Shown: piece by piece, positions 25,871 to 34,527 of the stretch
Layout of the letters: each line of letters starts with the position of its first letter
How positions within the stretch are numbered: position 1 is the stretch's first letter
Origin: Acidimicrobiaceae bacterium
GTDB taxonomy: Bacteria; Actinomycetota; Acidimicrobiia; Acidimicrobiales; Acidimicrobiaceae
Direction of reading: 5' to 3'
DNA length: 64,000 nucleotides
NCBI GenBank assembly: GCA_013044385.1
Contig: JABEUN010000047.1
Location: forward strand, 1-64,000
Program-made: the position numbers and the translations under genes
The notes under the pieces: generated by a model
The model's database searches: none
The model's input: only the letters and a program-made list of their open reading frames with translations
Told to the model about the DNA's origin: nothing

Positions 25871-28606
25871 TTAAGGTCTTCGCAGATCCGAAGTGTCTAG
25901 CGAGACGTGCTTTGGGACCCAATTCTTTGAAGCCGTTCCTTTACGTCGCCGAAGAAGCCCATAGCCTGCTGCGAGCATTACAAGTGCCGAGACGGCAGTA
26001 ACCAGCATTCCAGTTCTTAGTCCGGGCGCTTTGTAGTAGATGCGGACTGTAGACGATCCGTTAGGCACTTGGAATCTCATCGTGGTCCAAGGTAGTTCCT
26101 GTGTCGGGAACTCCCTTTTGGTGACTCCACTATGTTCAACCAGCGCATACCAGCCAGGTGCGTAGTTTTGGTTCCAAACTATGCTGCCGATACCGACCGA
26201 TGTTGCAGCGACGACCGAACGCCCTGATAAGTCTGTGGACGAAGCCGTGATGGTGGTATTCTGAGTGGCCGTAAAAAGCTTGACTTTCGGATTAGTGCTG
26301 ACGAAGGTACTGATCCCTCCTGAATTTGAGACGAAGCGCCAGAGCTGGGGAGTTATGAAAGGGGCCTCCACCCCATTTATTTCGTATGCGCCGGCCGGGG
26401 TAGTGATTCTGATGCCGAGGATCGGGTGTCCACCGGCACTGTTAATGAGACAACGAGGCAGTGTGTAGCCGACCGCCGAAGTGGGGACTGAGAAGTTGAG
26501 GGTGTAGACAGGGTCGCCATTCGGGGTAGCGCCCAGTGCTACCGAGCTCGGGGCAGTCAACTCACCGCTGACTCCAAGCAGGCGAAATCCTGACAGGCAG
26601 GAAGTGGTCGTCCCGGTGGGTGGAGCGAGGATGATGGAATCGACCTCGAATGGCTTACCGAAATAGCCGCCAGAATAAGTAGGCAAGCCGTTCTGCAGTG
26701 GAGTCAACTCCGCCTGTGGAGGCTGGGGAGCGGCTTGGCCGAGTTGTCCTCCGTTGGCCTGGTAAAAGTAGAGCGGTGAGGTATTGAATAGGTCGAGGTT
26801 ATATACGTTATGCAGAATTGAATTAACCGCTGGCAGTCCTAGCTGATCGAGATAGTGGCTGTCCGTAAGCGTGTTGTAGTTTCCGAGTGATAGCGAGCTG
26901 TAACCCTGTACAGACGGTACGCCAACATAGACGTTGCTATCGGTGCTAAGTACGTTAGCCAGGTTCGGGAAGCCAAAGAGTTGCGGATTGTAGCTTCCGA
27001 ACCTTCCACCTTGTGGCAGAAGAGCAATCTGACTCCTCACCGATGGACTGTTGGCGAAGTACTGGTTACCACCTGGGATCTGGGATATGAGCGTGGAAAG
27101 TCCGAATAGGCCGACCTCTGCAACGAAGATCGGTAGAAGTATCCACGTGATCCAGTCTGTGGACTTCTCCTTTACGCCATCATAGAGCAGCAAGCCGACC
27201 GTCAGCAGAATCTCAACACCGGCGACGATTACGTAAATGGTAAGGGGGTGCGAACGGTGTCCATTCGAAGGGACGACGTCGAGTATTTGGTAGAGCTCCC
27301 GAGTATTGAAGAAGTACATGAACTCGGTTGCAACGGTGACGCCGGCCAATACAAGCAGGACAAGGCGACCGGTGATAGAGATCCTTTTGCGCCGAAGGCG
27401 GAAACTGTCCCAGGTAAGTCCGGCAATTACGCACAACATGATCTCGAATCCGAAGAAGTTTCGACTCGGTAGCCGCTGGTGACCGTAGAGGGGGACGTGG
27501 AACATCAGCAGAGCAAGCGGTGTGTAGGCGCCTAAGGATAGGAGCAGGCTGGCGATTCCAGCGGCCTTTAGTGCGTTGAGCCTGCGATCCATGCTAAGTG
27601 AGGAAGATCGGGTAAATAGGCCAACAAGGCCGAGCGAAACCACGAGTATCGATACGTAGGAGCCGATCTCGCCGAGATTATAAGGCCCGAAGTAAGCGGG
27701 TTGGTTGAAGATCCCAGAGCCACCCTCCAAAAAGGGGAAGAGGAGGAGAATAAGAGACTGGGGTTGGAACGGCCCGGAGATGTAGAAGTTGTACCCGCCA
27801 GCGCTTCTGTTCGAGATCTGTTGAAAATCCAGGCCGGGGATCCACTGGATTGCCGATAACCCAAGGGCTAAGACTCCGGCAATGGCCAGTAGCAGTACGA
27901 ACCTGGGGATTGGCATTCTCGTCTTGCCAACCAGTGCTAGCGAAAAAACTGCGATCATCAATACCCCGTCGAGCATCGCCTCTGGCGCTCCGGCTGTAAC
28001 GCACAGCGCGAAAGAGAGAGCTAGGGCCGCAGACCACATGAACCCACCGCGTAAATCGGGTTGTTCGGACATCTTCAGGATACAAAAAACTGACCAAATG
28101 ATGGCAGTGATCCCAGAGATCATGTCCAGGTGGACAGTTTGCGAGACGAAGACCCCACTTAGCGTAAATGACGACGCAGCGATAGCACTTGCTGTAGCAC
28201 TTCCACCCAGTTGCCTAGTGATAAGGATGATGCCCCCGGCTGCAAGCGAGTATTCAGCGACCAGCATTACTGAAAAAGCCCAAGTTGGGGAGAGGATCAG
28301 GAATAGCCAAGAGAGCGGGAAGAAGGTCTGTACATTGAACCCAGCAAGTAAGGGAGTTCCCGACCATGAGAACGTGTTCCAGACTGGGAGCCGGCCGCTG
28401 AGTTCAATCTTTGCAGCGAGGTAGTGTAGCGGAACGTTCTGATTCAGGTTGTCGGAAAAGATTAACGGGTGACCAAGGGCCGCTGGAACCAACATCACGA
28501 TGACAATGGTCGCGCTGAGAATCGACCAAACCAGAAGATAAGAGCCTCCCTGGGAGGCGAAGGTGGAGTCAGCTAACGCTTGACGAGGAATCGCTCTCGA
28601 AGCCAA
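25871..28606 (-). CDS. large multi-pass membrane protein, YfhO-like
   Basis: 911 residues. The N-terminal 500 hold about a dozen membrane helices, beginning with an aromatic-rich SDNLNQNVPLHYLAAK loop and PVWNTFSWSGTPLLAGFN, the pattern of YfhO and GT-C-like transferases that use polyprenyl-phosphate sugars. A large external beta-rich domain follows (about 530-860), then a last helix and a basic tail. The start overlaps the upstream GT2 gene by 34 bases, so the pair probably works together: GT2 makes the lipid-linked sugar and this protein transfers it outside. The substrate is unknown. Confidence 0.8.
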   Translation of the reverse strand: MASRAIPRQALADSTFASQGGSYLLVWSILSATIVIVMLVPAALGHPLIFSDNLNQNVPLHYLAAKIELSGRLPVWNTFSWSGTPLLAGFNVQTFFPLSWLFLILSPTWAFSVMLVAEYSLAAGGIILITRQLGGSATASAIAASSFTLSGVFVSQTVHLDMISGITAIIWSVFCILKMSEQPDLRGGFMWSAALALSFALCVTAGAPEAMLDGVLMIAVFSLALVGKTRMPIPRFVLLLAIAGVLALGLSAIQWIPGLDFQQISNRSAGGYNFYISGPFQPQSLILLLFPFLEGGSGIFNQPAYFGPYNLGEIGSYVSILVVSLGLVGLFTRSSSLSMDRRLNALKAAGIASLLLSLGAYTPLALLMFHVPLYGHQRLPSRNFFGFEIMLCVIAGLTWDSFRLRRKRISITGRLVLLVLAGVTVATEFMYFFNTRELYQILDVVPSNGHRSHPLTIYVIVAGVEILLTVGLLLYDGVKEKSTDWITWILLPIFVAEVGLFGLSTLISQIPGGNQYFANSPSVRSQIALLPQGGRFGSYNPQLFGFPNLANVLSTDSNVYVGVPSVQGYSSLSLGNYNTLTDSHYLDQLGLPAVNSILHNVYNLDLFNTSPLYFYQANGGQLGQAAPQPPQAELTPLQNGLPTYSGGYFGKPFEVDSIILAPPTGTTTSCLSGFRLLGVSGELTAPSSVALGATPNGDPVYTLNFSVPTSAVGYTLPRCLINSAGGHPILGIRITTPAGAYEINGVEAPFITPQLWRFVSNSGGISTFVSTNPKVKLFTATQNTTITASSTDLSGRSVVAATSVGIGSIVWNQNYAPGWYALVEHSGVTKREFPTQELPWTTMRFQVPNGSSTVRIYYKAPGLRTGMLVTAVSALVMLAAGYGLLRRRKGTASKNWVPKHVSLDTSDLRRP

Positions 28607-29397
28607 GTTCCTAGAACCACCCTTGTGTAGTTGAGCCCATACTTGAGGTTGTTGCCCTTCTTCGACGTTCCTGTTGGACGTCTGTGCATGACGGTTGCAA
28701 TCTCCCTTATTCGAGCACCGGACATGATCGCGCCAATCAGAAGTTCGGATGACTGATACTGCGGCTCCGACAGCCTGATCCCTGACAGCAGTCGGGTCCG
28801 GAAAGCTCGGTAGCCACTAGAAGTATCGGTCACCTTGGTTCCCGTTAGGACTGTAATTAGCCTGGCAAAGACTGTAACGCCGAAATCCCTCACGGGATCT
28901 CCGACTCGAGTCTCCCCCAACGACCGTGACCCTTGAACGAAGTCGGCGCTACCTTCCTTTAATGGAGCGAGGATAGCACCTAGATCGGAAGGATCCCATT
29001 GCCCGTCTGCATCGACGACAATCACGTATTCGGCTCTGAGTTCGATAGCCAGTTGATAACCCATCTTGAGTACGGCGCCTTGACCACGATTGACAGTGGC
29101 AATGCAGACTCCAAAGCCGAGTTGGCGAGCTACGTCTTTGGTGTCATCCTCGGAACCGTCGTCTAGTACCACCACACGTCCAACTCTGATCGTGTCAGCA
29201 GCATTCTGGATCAGCTGTGCAACAATAGGGAGATTCTTATGTTCGTTGAAGGCGGGTATGAGTAGAACGAACTCGACCGAATCCGGCCTTCCAAACTCAT
29301 TTAAGTACGCGTCGATGGCCCTCTTGTTGACCGGGTCGGGCGCAAGTAGGTACTCCGCCTCCACGGTCTGAGGAACCCTAATTCCGCCCCGCTTCAC
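28573..29397 (-). CDS. family 2 glycosyltransferase (dolichol-phosphate-mannose-synthase-like)
   Basis: 274 residues. GT2 hallmarks: VLLIPAFNEHKNLP, VVLDDGSEDDT (nucleotide-binding DD), VIVVDADGQWDP (DxD), and the acceptor region SSGYRAFRTRLL. No C-terminal membrane helices, so it resembles DPM1/ArnC-type polyprenyl-phosphate glycosyltransferases. A GAGAGG ribosome site precedes the GTG. The reading overlaps the YfhO-like gene by 34 bases, indicating coupled translation. Confidence 0.87.
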   Translation of the reverse strand: MKRGGIRVPQTVEAEYLLAPDPVNKRAIDAYLNEFGRPDSVEFVLLIPAFNEHKNLPIVAQLIQNAADTIRVGRVVVLDDGSEDDTKDVARQLGFGVCIATVNRGQGAVLKMGYQLAIELRAEYVIVVDADGQWDPSDLGAILAPLKEGSADFVQGSRSLGETRVGDPVRDFGVTVFARLITVLTGTKVTDTSSGYRAFRTRLLSGIRLSEPQYQSSELLIGAIMSGARIREIATVMHRRPTGTSKKGNNLKYGLNYTRVVLGTWLRERFLVKR

Positions 29398-29635
29398 TAC
29401 TGCCCTCTCGATATTTGGCTCAGCAGAGACTAGTCGCCACCGTTGGTAGCAGGTTCACTACTGAGGTATAGGATTTGGGTCTCCCATTGAGCTGCCACGG
29501 CGGTGTAGCCGACGGTAGTCGCCAGTTGCGCCACATGTACGGAGTTGTCGGACCGGACTTTCGAGGGTCTTTTGAATTACACGACTGAAATTACAGAATA
29601 TTTCGATTTGGAGCAGCATCGTTTTAGCTTCCTAC

Positions 29636-29651
29636 CTACAATATCTGGTAC
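29636..29651 (+). promoter_or_regulatory. NrdR box 1 upstream of nrdJ
   Basis: CTACAATATCTGGTAC, matching the NrdR palindrome core CWATATMTWG at 9 of 10 positions (CAATATCTGG). Its core starts 31 bases before that of box 2, the three-helical-turn spacing expected for paired NrdR boxes. Confidence 0.75.
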
Positions 29652-29666
29652 TTGGCTCATGGTTGA

Positions 29667-29682
29667 GCCCTATATGTAGTGT
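29667..29682 (+). promoter_or_regulatory. NrdR box 2 upstream of nrdJ
   Basis: GCCCTATATGTAGTGT, with core CTATATGTAG matching CWATATMTWG at 9 of 10 positions and the typical TGT flank. With box 1 it should mediate ATP/dATP-responsive repression of nrdJ by NrdR. Confidence 0.75.
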
Positions 29683-29823
29683 TCTCTCGTTTCGTACAGT
29701 GGATGGCCGACGAAAAGTGGGATCTAGCTTCGAAGTTGTGACAAGAAGTAGTGGAGAGTCAATGGGGGTCTCGAGCGACCAGATTGTTGTGGTCATTCGT
29801 GTGCGGAAAGTGGGAATTCAGAA

Positions 29824-32607
29824 ATGGCAATAGCACCAGAGAGAATGTCGATCGGTATCAGGAGGCACTTCACCTCCGAGGTTGAAGAGGTCTATCGTAT
29901 GGTCGAGTGGGAGGTCCGGGAGTCTCGGATCACCAATTACCGTGACGGTGCTATCGCATTCGAGCAGCTTGGTGTCGAGGTTCCAAGTAGTTGGAGCGTG
30001 AATGCCACCAATATTCTGGCTCAGAAATATTTCAGAGGAAATCTCGGCTCACCCGAGCGCGAACACTCGCTCAAGCAGGTAGCGGACAGGGTTGTGGACA
30101 CAATCCACGCGTGGGGAGTTAAAGATGGCTACTTCGTCGACGATGACGAGGCGGAGTCCTTCAAGGCCGAGCTCAAATATCTCGTCATAACTCAACGTGC
30201 CGCGTTTAACTCTCCAGTTTGGTTCAATATCGGCGTTAAGGGTGTTCCCGCACAAGCATCAGCCTGTTTTATTCTTGCGGTCGATGATTCCATGGACTCC
30301 ATTCTGAACTGGTATAGAGAGGAAGGGATCATCTTCAAAGGTGGGTCCGGAGCTGGTGTAAACCTCTCCAAGATCCGTTCGTCGAAGGAGTTCATACAAG
30401 GTGGCGGAACAGCGTCGGGACCTGTGAGCTTCATGCGTGGTGCCGATGCTTCGGCTGGGACCATCAAGTCTGGTGGAAAGACCCGTAGGGCTGCCAAGAT
30501 GGTGATTCTGAACGTAGAGCATCCAGACATTCAGGACTTCATTTGGTGCAAGGCCCTCGAGGAGCGTAAGGCGCGTGTACTTCGTGATGCCGGCTTCGAT
30601 ATGGACCTTGATGGGAAGGACAGTTTCTCCATCCAGTACCAGAATGCAAACAACTCGGTTCGCATCGCAGACGAATTCATGAAGGCAGTAGAGGATGACC
30701 TCGACTGGGAACTGAAGGGAGTCTCTTCCGGCGAGACTGTCAAGACGGTGAGGGCACGTGAGCTGTGGAGGGAGATCGCCCAAGCATCCTGGGAGTGTGC
30801 TGATCCCGGACTCCAGTTCGATACGACCATAAATAGGTGGCATACTGCACCCAACTCCGGTCGGATCAACGGCTCCAATCCGTGCTCGGAATATATGCAC
30901 ATAGATAATTCTGCGTGCAACCTTGCCAGTTTGAATCTGCTCAAGTTTTTGAATGACGACGGTACCTTCGATATCAGTGGCTTCGAGGCCGCCTCAAGAA
31001 TTATCTTCACAGCACAGGAGATACTGGTCGGAAATGCCGACTACCCGACCGAGGGGATTGGCGAGAACTCAAGGAGATTCCGGCAGCTCGGTATCGGCTA
31101 CGCCAATCTGGGTGCACTCTTGATGGCAAAAGGTCTTCCCTACGACTCCGATGAAGGTAGGGCATGGGCGGCGTCTATTACGGCATTGTTGACTGGTACC
31201 GCTTATGCAACCTCAGCGAAGATGGCTGCAAGATTGGGTCCATTCGCTGGCTTCAGTGAGAACAGAGAAGCAATGATCAATGTCCTCAGGATGCATCGGG
31301 AGGCTGTATCGAACATCGATGAGGAGTTAGTCCAGACCGAGTTGTTGACGGCTGCTCAAGAGGTATGGGACGAGGCAGTTGAGCAGGGCGAAGTGTTTGG
31401 CGTGCGCAATGCACAGGCGAGCGTTCTGGCACCGACCGGGACCATCGGACTTCTGATGGACTGTGACACGACTGGAATCGAGCCTGATCTAGGACTTGTG
31501 AAGACCAAGAAGCTGGTTGGTGGCGGGACTATGTCGATAGTGAATCAGACCGTCCCAAGGGCTTTGACTCAGCTTGGGTACGGCGACGACCAGAGGAATG
31601 AAATCATCTCCTACATCGACCAGAATCGCAGCATTGTTGGCGCACCCTACCTCAAGAGCTCGGACTTGCCGGTTTTCGCGTGTTCCATGGGTGATAACAC
31701 CATCCACTACCTTGGCCACGTGAGAATGATGGCTGCGGTTCAGCCGTTTATCTCAGGAGCCATTTCGAAGACGGTAAATATGCCCGAAGAGGCTTCAGTT
31801 GAGGACATCGAGCAGCTTCATTTCGATGCTTGGAAGATGGGCATTAAAGCGGTTGCCATCTACCGTGATAACTGCAAGGTGGCTCAGCCACTGTCGACCA
31901 CCAAGTCGGACTCCTATGCTGCGCCTAATGATGCGGAGCTAGCCAGGAAGGTCGAGGAACTCGAAATAGCTCTGAAGACCCAGACAGTAGTTGTGAAGCG
32001 TCCGATTCGAGAACGGCTACCAAGGCGCAGGAGGTCGAGCACCTTCGCGTTTCGTGTAGCGGATTGCGAAGGTTATGTCACTGTCGGGGAGTACGAGGAC
32101 GGTCGCCCCGGTGAGGTGTTCATGAAGGTATCCAAGCAGGGGTCTACCCTGGCGGGGATCATGGATGCATTCTCAATCTCAGTCAGTTTGGGGCTGCAGC
32201 ACGGGGTACCACTGTCGACGTTCGTTCGTAAGTACACCAACATGAGATTCGAGCCCGCCGGCATGACAGATGATCCGGATATCAGGATTGCATCGTCACT
32301 TGTGGACTACATCTTCAGGCGTCTAGCCGTCGATTATCTCCCACTTGATGAGAGGCAGGAACTAGGTATCCAGACGGTGGAGGAGCGGACCCAGCCAACG
32401 CTGTTCCAAGAGGAACAATCTGTAGAGCGCCTTAGTAGTCAGCAGGATTACCCGCACGAAGTGAAGATGGTTGCAAAACCGGATGGACTTATCTCTCGGG
32501 AGATGGCCAAGGACTCACCTTACTGCTATCAGTGCGGCAACGCGATGCAGAGGTCAGGTTCTTGCTATGTATGTAGCAGCTGTGGCACCACCAGTGGGTG
32601 CAGCTGA
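29824..32607 (+). CDS. nrdJ: class II (adenosylcobalamin-dependent) ribonucleoside-diphosphate reductase
   Basis: 927 residues; makes deoxynucleotides with a B12-generated thiyl radical, oxygen-independent. Active-site N-x-C-x-E is Asn352/Cys354/Glu356 in NPCSEY; FKGGSGAGVNLSKIRSS and LAPTGTIGLLMDCDTTGIEPD are the barrel phosphate and substrate loops. The C-terminus has a zinc-ribbon-like tail (CYQCGN and CYVCSSCG) carrying the redox cysteines. No N-terminal ATP-cone is evident. It is monocistronic, with paired NrdR boxes upstream and a strong terminator downstream. Confidence 0.96.
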   Translation: MAIAPERMSIGIRRHFTSEVEEVYRMVEWEVRESRITNYRDGAIAFEQLGVEVPSSWSVNATNILAQKYFRGNLGSPEREHSLKQVADRVVDTIHAWGVKDGYFVDDDEAESFKAELKYLVITQRAAFNSPVWFNIGVKGVPAQASACFILAVDDSMDSILNWYREEGIIFKGGSGAGVNLSKIRSSKEFIQGGGTASGPVSFMRGADASAGTIKSGGKTRRAAKMVILNVEHPDIQDFIWCKALEERKARVLRDAGFDMDLDGKDSFSIQYQNANNSVRIADEFMKAVEDDLDWELKGVSSGETVKTVRARELWREIAQASWECADPGLQFDTTINRWHTAPNSGRINGSNPCSEYMHIDNSACNLASLNLLKFLNDDGTFDISGFEAASRIIFTAQEILVGNADYPTEGIGENSRRFRQLGIGYANLGALLMAKGLPYDSDEGRAWAASITALLTGTAYATSAKMAARLGPFAGFSENREAMINVLRMHREAVSNIDEELVQTELLTAAQEVWDEAVEQGEVFGVRNAQASVLAPTGTIGLLMDCDTTGIEPDLGLVKTKKLVGGGTMSIVNQTVPRALTQLGYGDDQRNEIISYIDQNRSIVGAPYLKSSDLPVFACSMGDNTIHYLGHVRMMAAVQPFISGAISKTVNMPEEASVEDIEQLHFDAWKMGIKAVAIYRDNCKVAQPLSTTKSDSYAAPNDAELARKVEELEIALKTQTVVVKRPIRERLPRRRRSSTFAFRVADCEGYVTVGEYEDGRPGEVFMKVSKQGSTLAGIMDAFSISVSLGLQHGVPLSTFVRKYTNMRFEPAGMTDDPDIRIASSLVDYIFRRLAVDYLPLDERQELGIQTVEERTQPTLFQEEQSVERLSSQQDYPHEVKMVAKPDGLISREMAKDSPYCYQCGNAMQRSGSCYVCSSCGTTSGCS

Positions 32608-32693
32608 AAAACGGGACTCCTTGGGTGTCTCCTTATCGAGACAAAACGTAGTAAGTCGGAGTCTGATCGCTGCCGACGATACGGGTTAGGAGC

Positions 32694-32735
32694 GTCGTCT
32701 CCCCTCAGCATTGCGAGAGGGGAGACGACTTTTTA
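32694..32735 (+). terminator. intrinsic terminator of nrdJ
   Basis: Perfect 13-bp GC-rich stem (32694-32706 with 32717-32729) with a 10-base loop, followed directly by TTTTT. It is 86 bases after the nrdJ stop. Confidence 0.92.
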
Positions 32736-33376
32736 TGGGGGGTATAAGGTTTCGTTTTGCGCCCGGGGAAGTTGACCATCTTGACCCACGCGTCCTGACT
32801 CTGCAGGTGCATTTCCTATCTGCGAAACGAGCGCAGACTCGATGATCTGAGCGAGAGGTTAACAGACGGGTCCGTAGTGACCTCCGAGGACCTGCGATCT
32901 CTTTATCAGTCTCAACAGTTTACGGAGCTGGCAAACTCATAGTTCACCGATATCAAAAACAGTTCTTCCGGCATGCATATACTCGCCACTGGCGAACCCA
33001 CTTTCGGAGTGAAACGGTGATCATACCGAATGGCTATGCAATCTTGATGATCGCAGCCCACTCCGGGGAGTAGGCTTTCCGGTGATCGATCACCTGCCGG
33101 ACCAGCTTCTGCTTGCTCTCGTTGTCCCCACTTTTTCCTTTGACGCCATCCCTCTCTCAGGAGAGGGATGGCGTCAAACCCGGGCCGATACGAATCATTA
33201 ATCAGAGCGAAATGTCTTGTTCGGTCAAGCAATTGCAAATCGCCATTTATCGGAGCTTTCGTTTGTTTGCTAGCTCGACCTCCAGTAGTTCGAATGTATT
33301 TCAATCAAGCCGCGTGGCCAGACACGATCGATGTTTGCCATTGGTATCGGCCGTGCGGCAGATCTATAGTTAGACG
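32736..33376. other. gene-poor stretch with coding remnant and long hairpin
   Basis: No intact gene. From 32820 to a TAG at 32940-32942 one frame reads like the tail of a helical protein (RRLDDLSERLTDG then EDLRSLYQSQ), somewhat like a SHOCT domain, but it lacks a normal start. A perfect 18-bp hairpin lies at 33139-33178. TATAGT at 33365-33370 is a -10 element for the GNAT gene. Confidence 0.4.
33139..33178. repeat. perfect 18-bp inverted repeat
   Basis: Arms 33139-33156 and 33161-33178 pair perfectly around a TCAG loop. A T-run lies before, not after, the plus-strand hairpin, and neither strand shows a following T-tract, so it is not a classical terminator. It could be a transcription block, RNA 3' end or part of a small repeat family. 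Confidence 0.8.
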
Positions 33377-33895
33377 ATGGATTCAATACATGCCTCCCAG
33401 AGACCAATTGTCAGCAGATCAATTGAGCTGGTACGGAAGTCGGATTCAGACTTGGAGATGTTTCTTGAGGTTCAATTTGCTAACTACATCGCCGAACGGG
33501 TCGCATCTGGTGAATCTGAATCAAAGGCACGAGAGATAGCTCTCGAACAGCGAAAAGGGTATTTTCCAAACGGTGAGAGGACGGACGCCCACAGGGTGTA
33601 CACCATCAAGTCTCATCCAGAAGGGGAGATCGGCGACCTTTGGATAGGAAGACCTGAGCCAGCTGAAACGAGTGCATGGTGGATATATTTCATCGGCATC
33701 CATCCTGAGTTCAGGCGCCGAGGATTCGCAAGACTGGCACTTTCAGAGGTAGAAAAGGTGGTTCTTAATCTTGGTGGAAGTCGGCTGGGATTGAATGTAT
33801 TCGGCACGAACTCCGGGGCTAAATCACTTTATCTGCAGGAGGGGTACATAGAAGTTTCAGCACAAATGGCAAAACAGCTCCTTGAACCCGCCTGA
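33377..33895 (+). CDS. GNAT-family N-acetyltransferase
   Basis: 172 residues. The acetyl-CoA loop is clear: GIHPEFRRRGFARLALSEVEK (RRxGxG/A type), followed by LNVFGTNSGAKSLYLQEGY, the usual beta5-alpha4 region where many GNATs have NxxAxxLYxxxGF. Substrate unknown. The ATG at 33377 is preceded by TATAGT six bases upstream, a leaderless start. It stands alone, convergent with the membrane protein gene. Confidence 0.88.
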   Translation: MDSIHASQRPIVSRSIELVRKSDSDLEMFLEVQFANYIAERVASGESESKAREIALEQRKGYFPNGERTDAHRVYTIKSHPEGEIGDLWIGRPEPAETSAWWIYFIGIHPEFRRRGFARLALSEVEKVVLNLGGSRLGLNVFGTNSGAKSLYLQEGYIEVSAQMAKQLLEPA

Positions 33896-33926
33896 TCGGC
33901 CATCTCTCCCCATACCAAGATCACCG

Positions 33927-34445
33927 CTAAGTTAGCTTCGAGTTATCTTCTCGGTCATTGATGAAAACCAGGGCTATGGTGCCAATCACTGCGACCGCAG
34001 CCAGAATCACCGATATATAGGCCAAGATCTGGCTGTTTAAGCTGAGAGAAAACTGCCAAGCCCAAACCAATCCCGGGGATCTAGCGCTGTAAATGGCGGT
34101 AGCTCTTGGAAGATTGTGTTCCGGGTTGTGCCATAAGAAGAAGGCGATCAACTCACCTGCAACGGTTATAGATGCCAGTAAAACTCTCTGCCATAACCTC
34201 TGCAACAGCCACACACCGATCAGCAGCAGCGGAACCAAAAGGTAGGTTTTGGGCAGGTAGAGAACGTCTATACCCGGTCCACCCCCTTGAACAAGCGGAG
34301 CGTAGCCGGTCCATCCCGTGAAAATAGTTTCGAAAATGAGTGGCAGGACCAGGGGAATCAGCCAAGCGAGCAGGAGTCCTATGAGTATCTTCGATCTTGT
34401 AGAGATCGAACTGAACATGGTCGATAGCGTCCGGCTCTTCGACAT
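33927..34445 (-). CDS. four-helix membrane protein of unknown function
   Basis: 172 residues. A short basic N-terminus precedes four hydrophobic segments (about 20-42, 70-85, 87-107 and 137-160). No family is recognised. GAGGG lies upstream of the ATG. It is 82 bases downstream of the S9 peptidase on the same strand and may share its transcript. Confidence 0.65.
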   Translation of the reverse strand: MSKSRTLSTMFSSISTRSKILIGLLLAWLIPLVLPLIFETIFTGWTGYAPLVQGGGPGIDVLYLPKTYLLVPLLLIGVWLLQRLWQRVLLASITVAGELIAFFLWHNPEHNLPRATAIYSARSPGLVWAWQFSLSLNSQILAYISVILAAVAVIGTIALVFINDREDNSKLT

Positions 34446-34527
34446 ATATACCCTCAGATCAATCGTTCGTTACTATGGGTTCTGGTCAACTCGCTAAGAC
34501 ATTCTTGCCGCACAGGTCTTGTTCGGG

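Larger units (their letters stand above)
29398..29823. other. nrdJ upstream region
   Basis: 426 bases between the divergent GT2 gene and nrdJ. It carries the two NrdR boxes listed separately about 140-190 bases before the nrdJ ATG. No B12-box-like GCCACTG element of a cobalamin riboswitch was found. Confidence 0.55.

Noticed and set aside
29398-29823. cobalamin riboswitch upstream of nrdJ
   Set aside because: No B12-box or typical stem arrangement found; NrdR boxes explain regulation better.
32912-33304. 130-codon frame on the minus strand
   Set aside because: Runs through the 18-bp hairpin, no motifs, low-quality composition.
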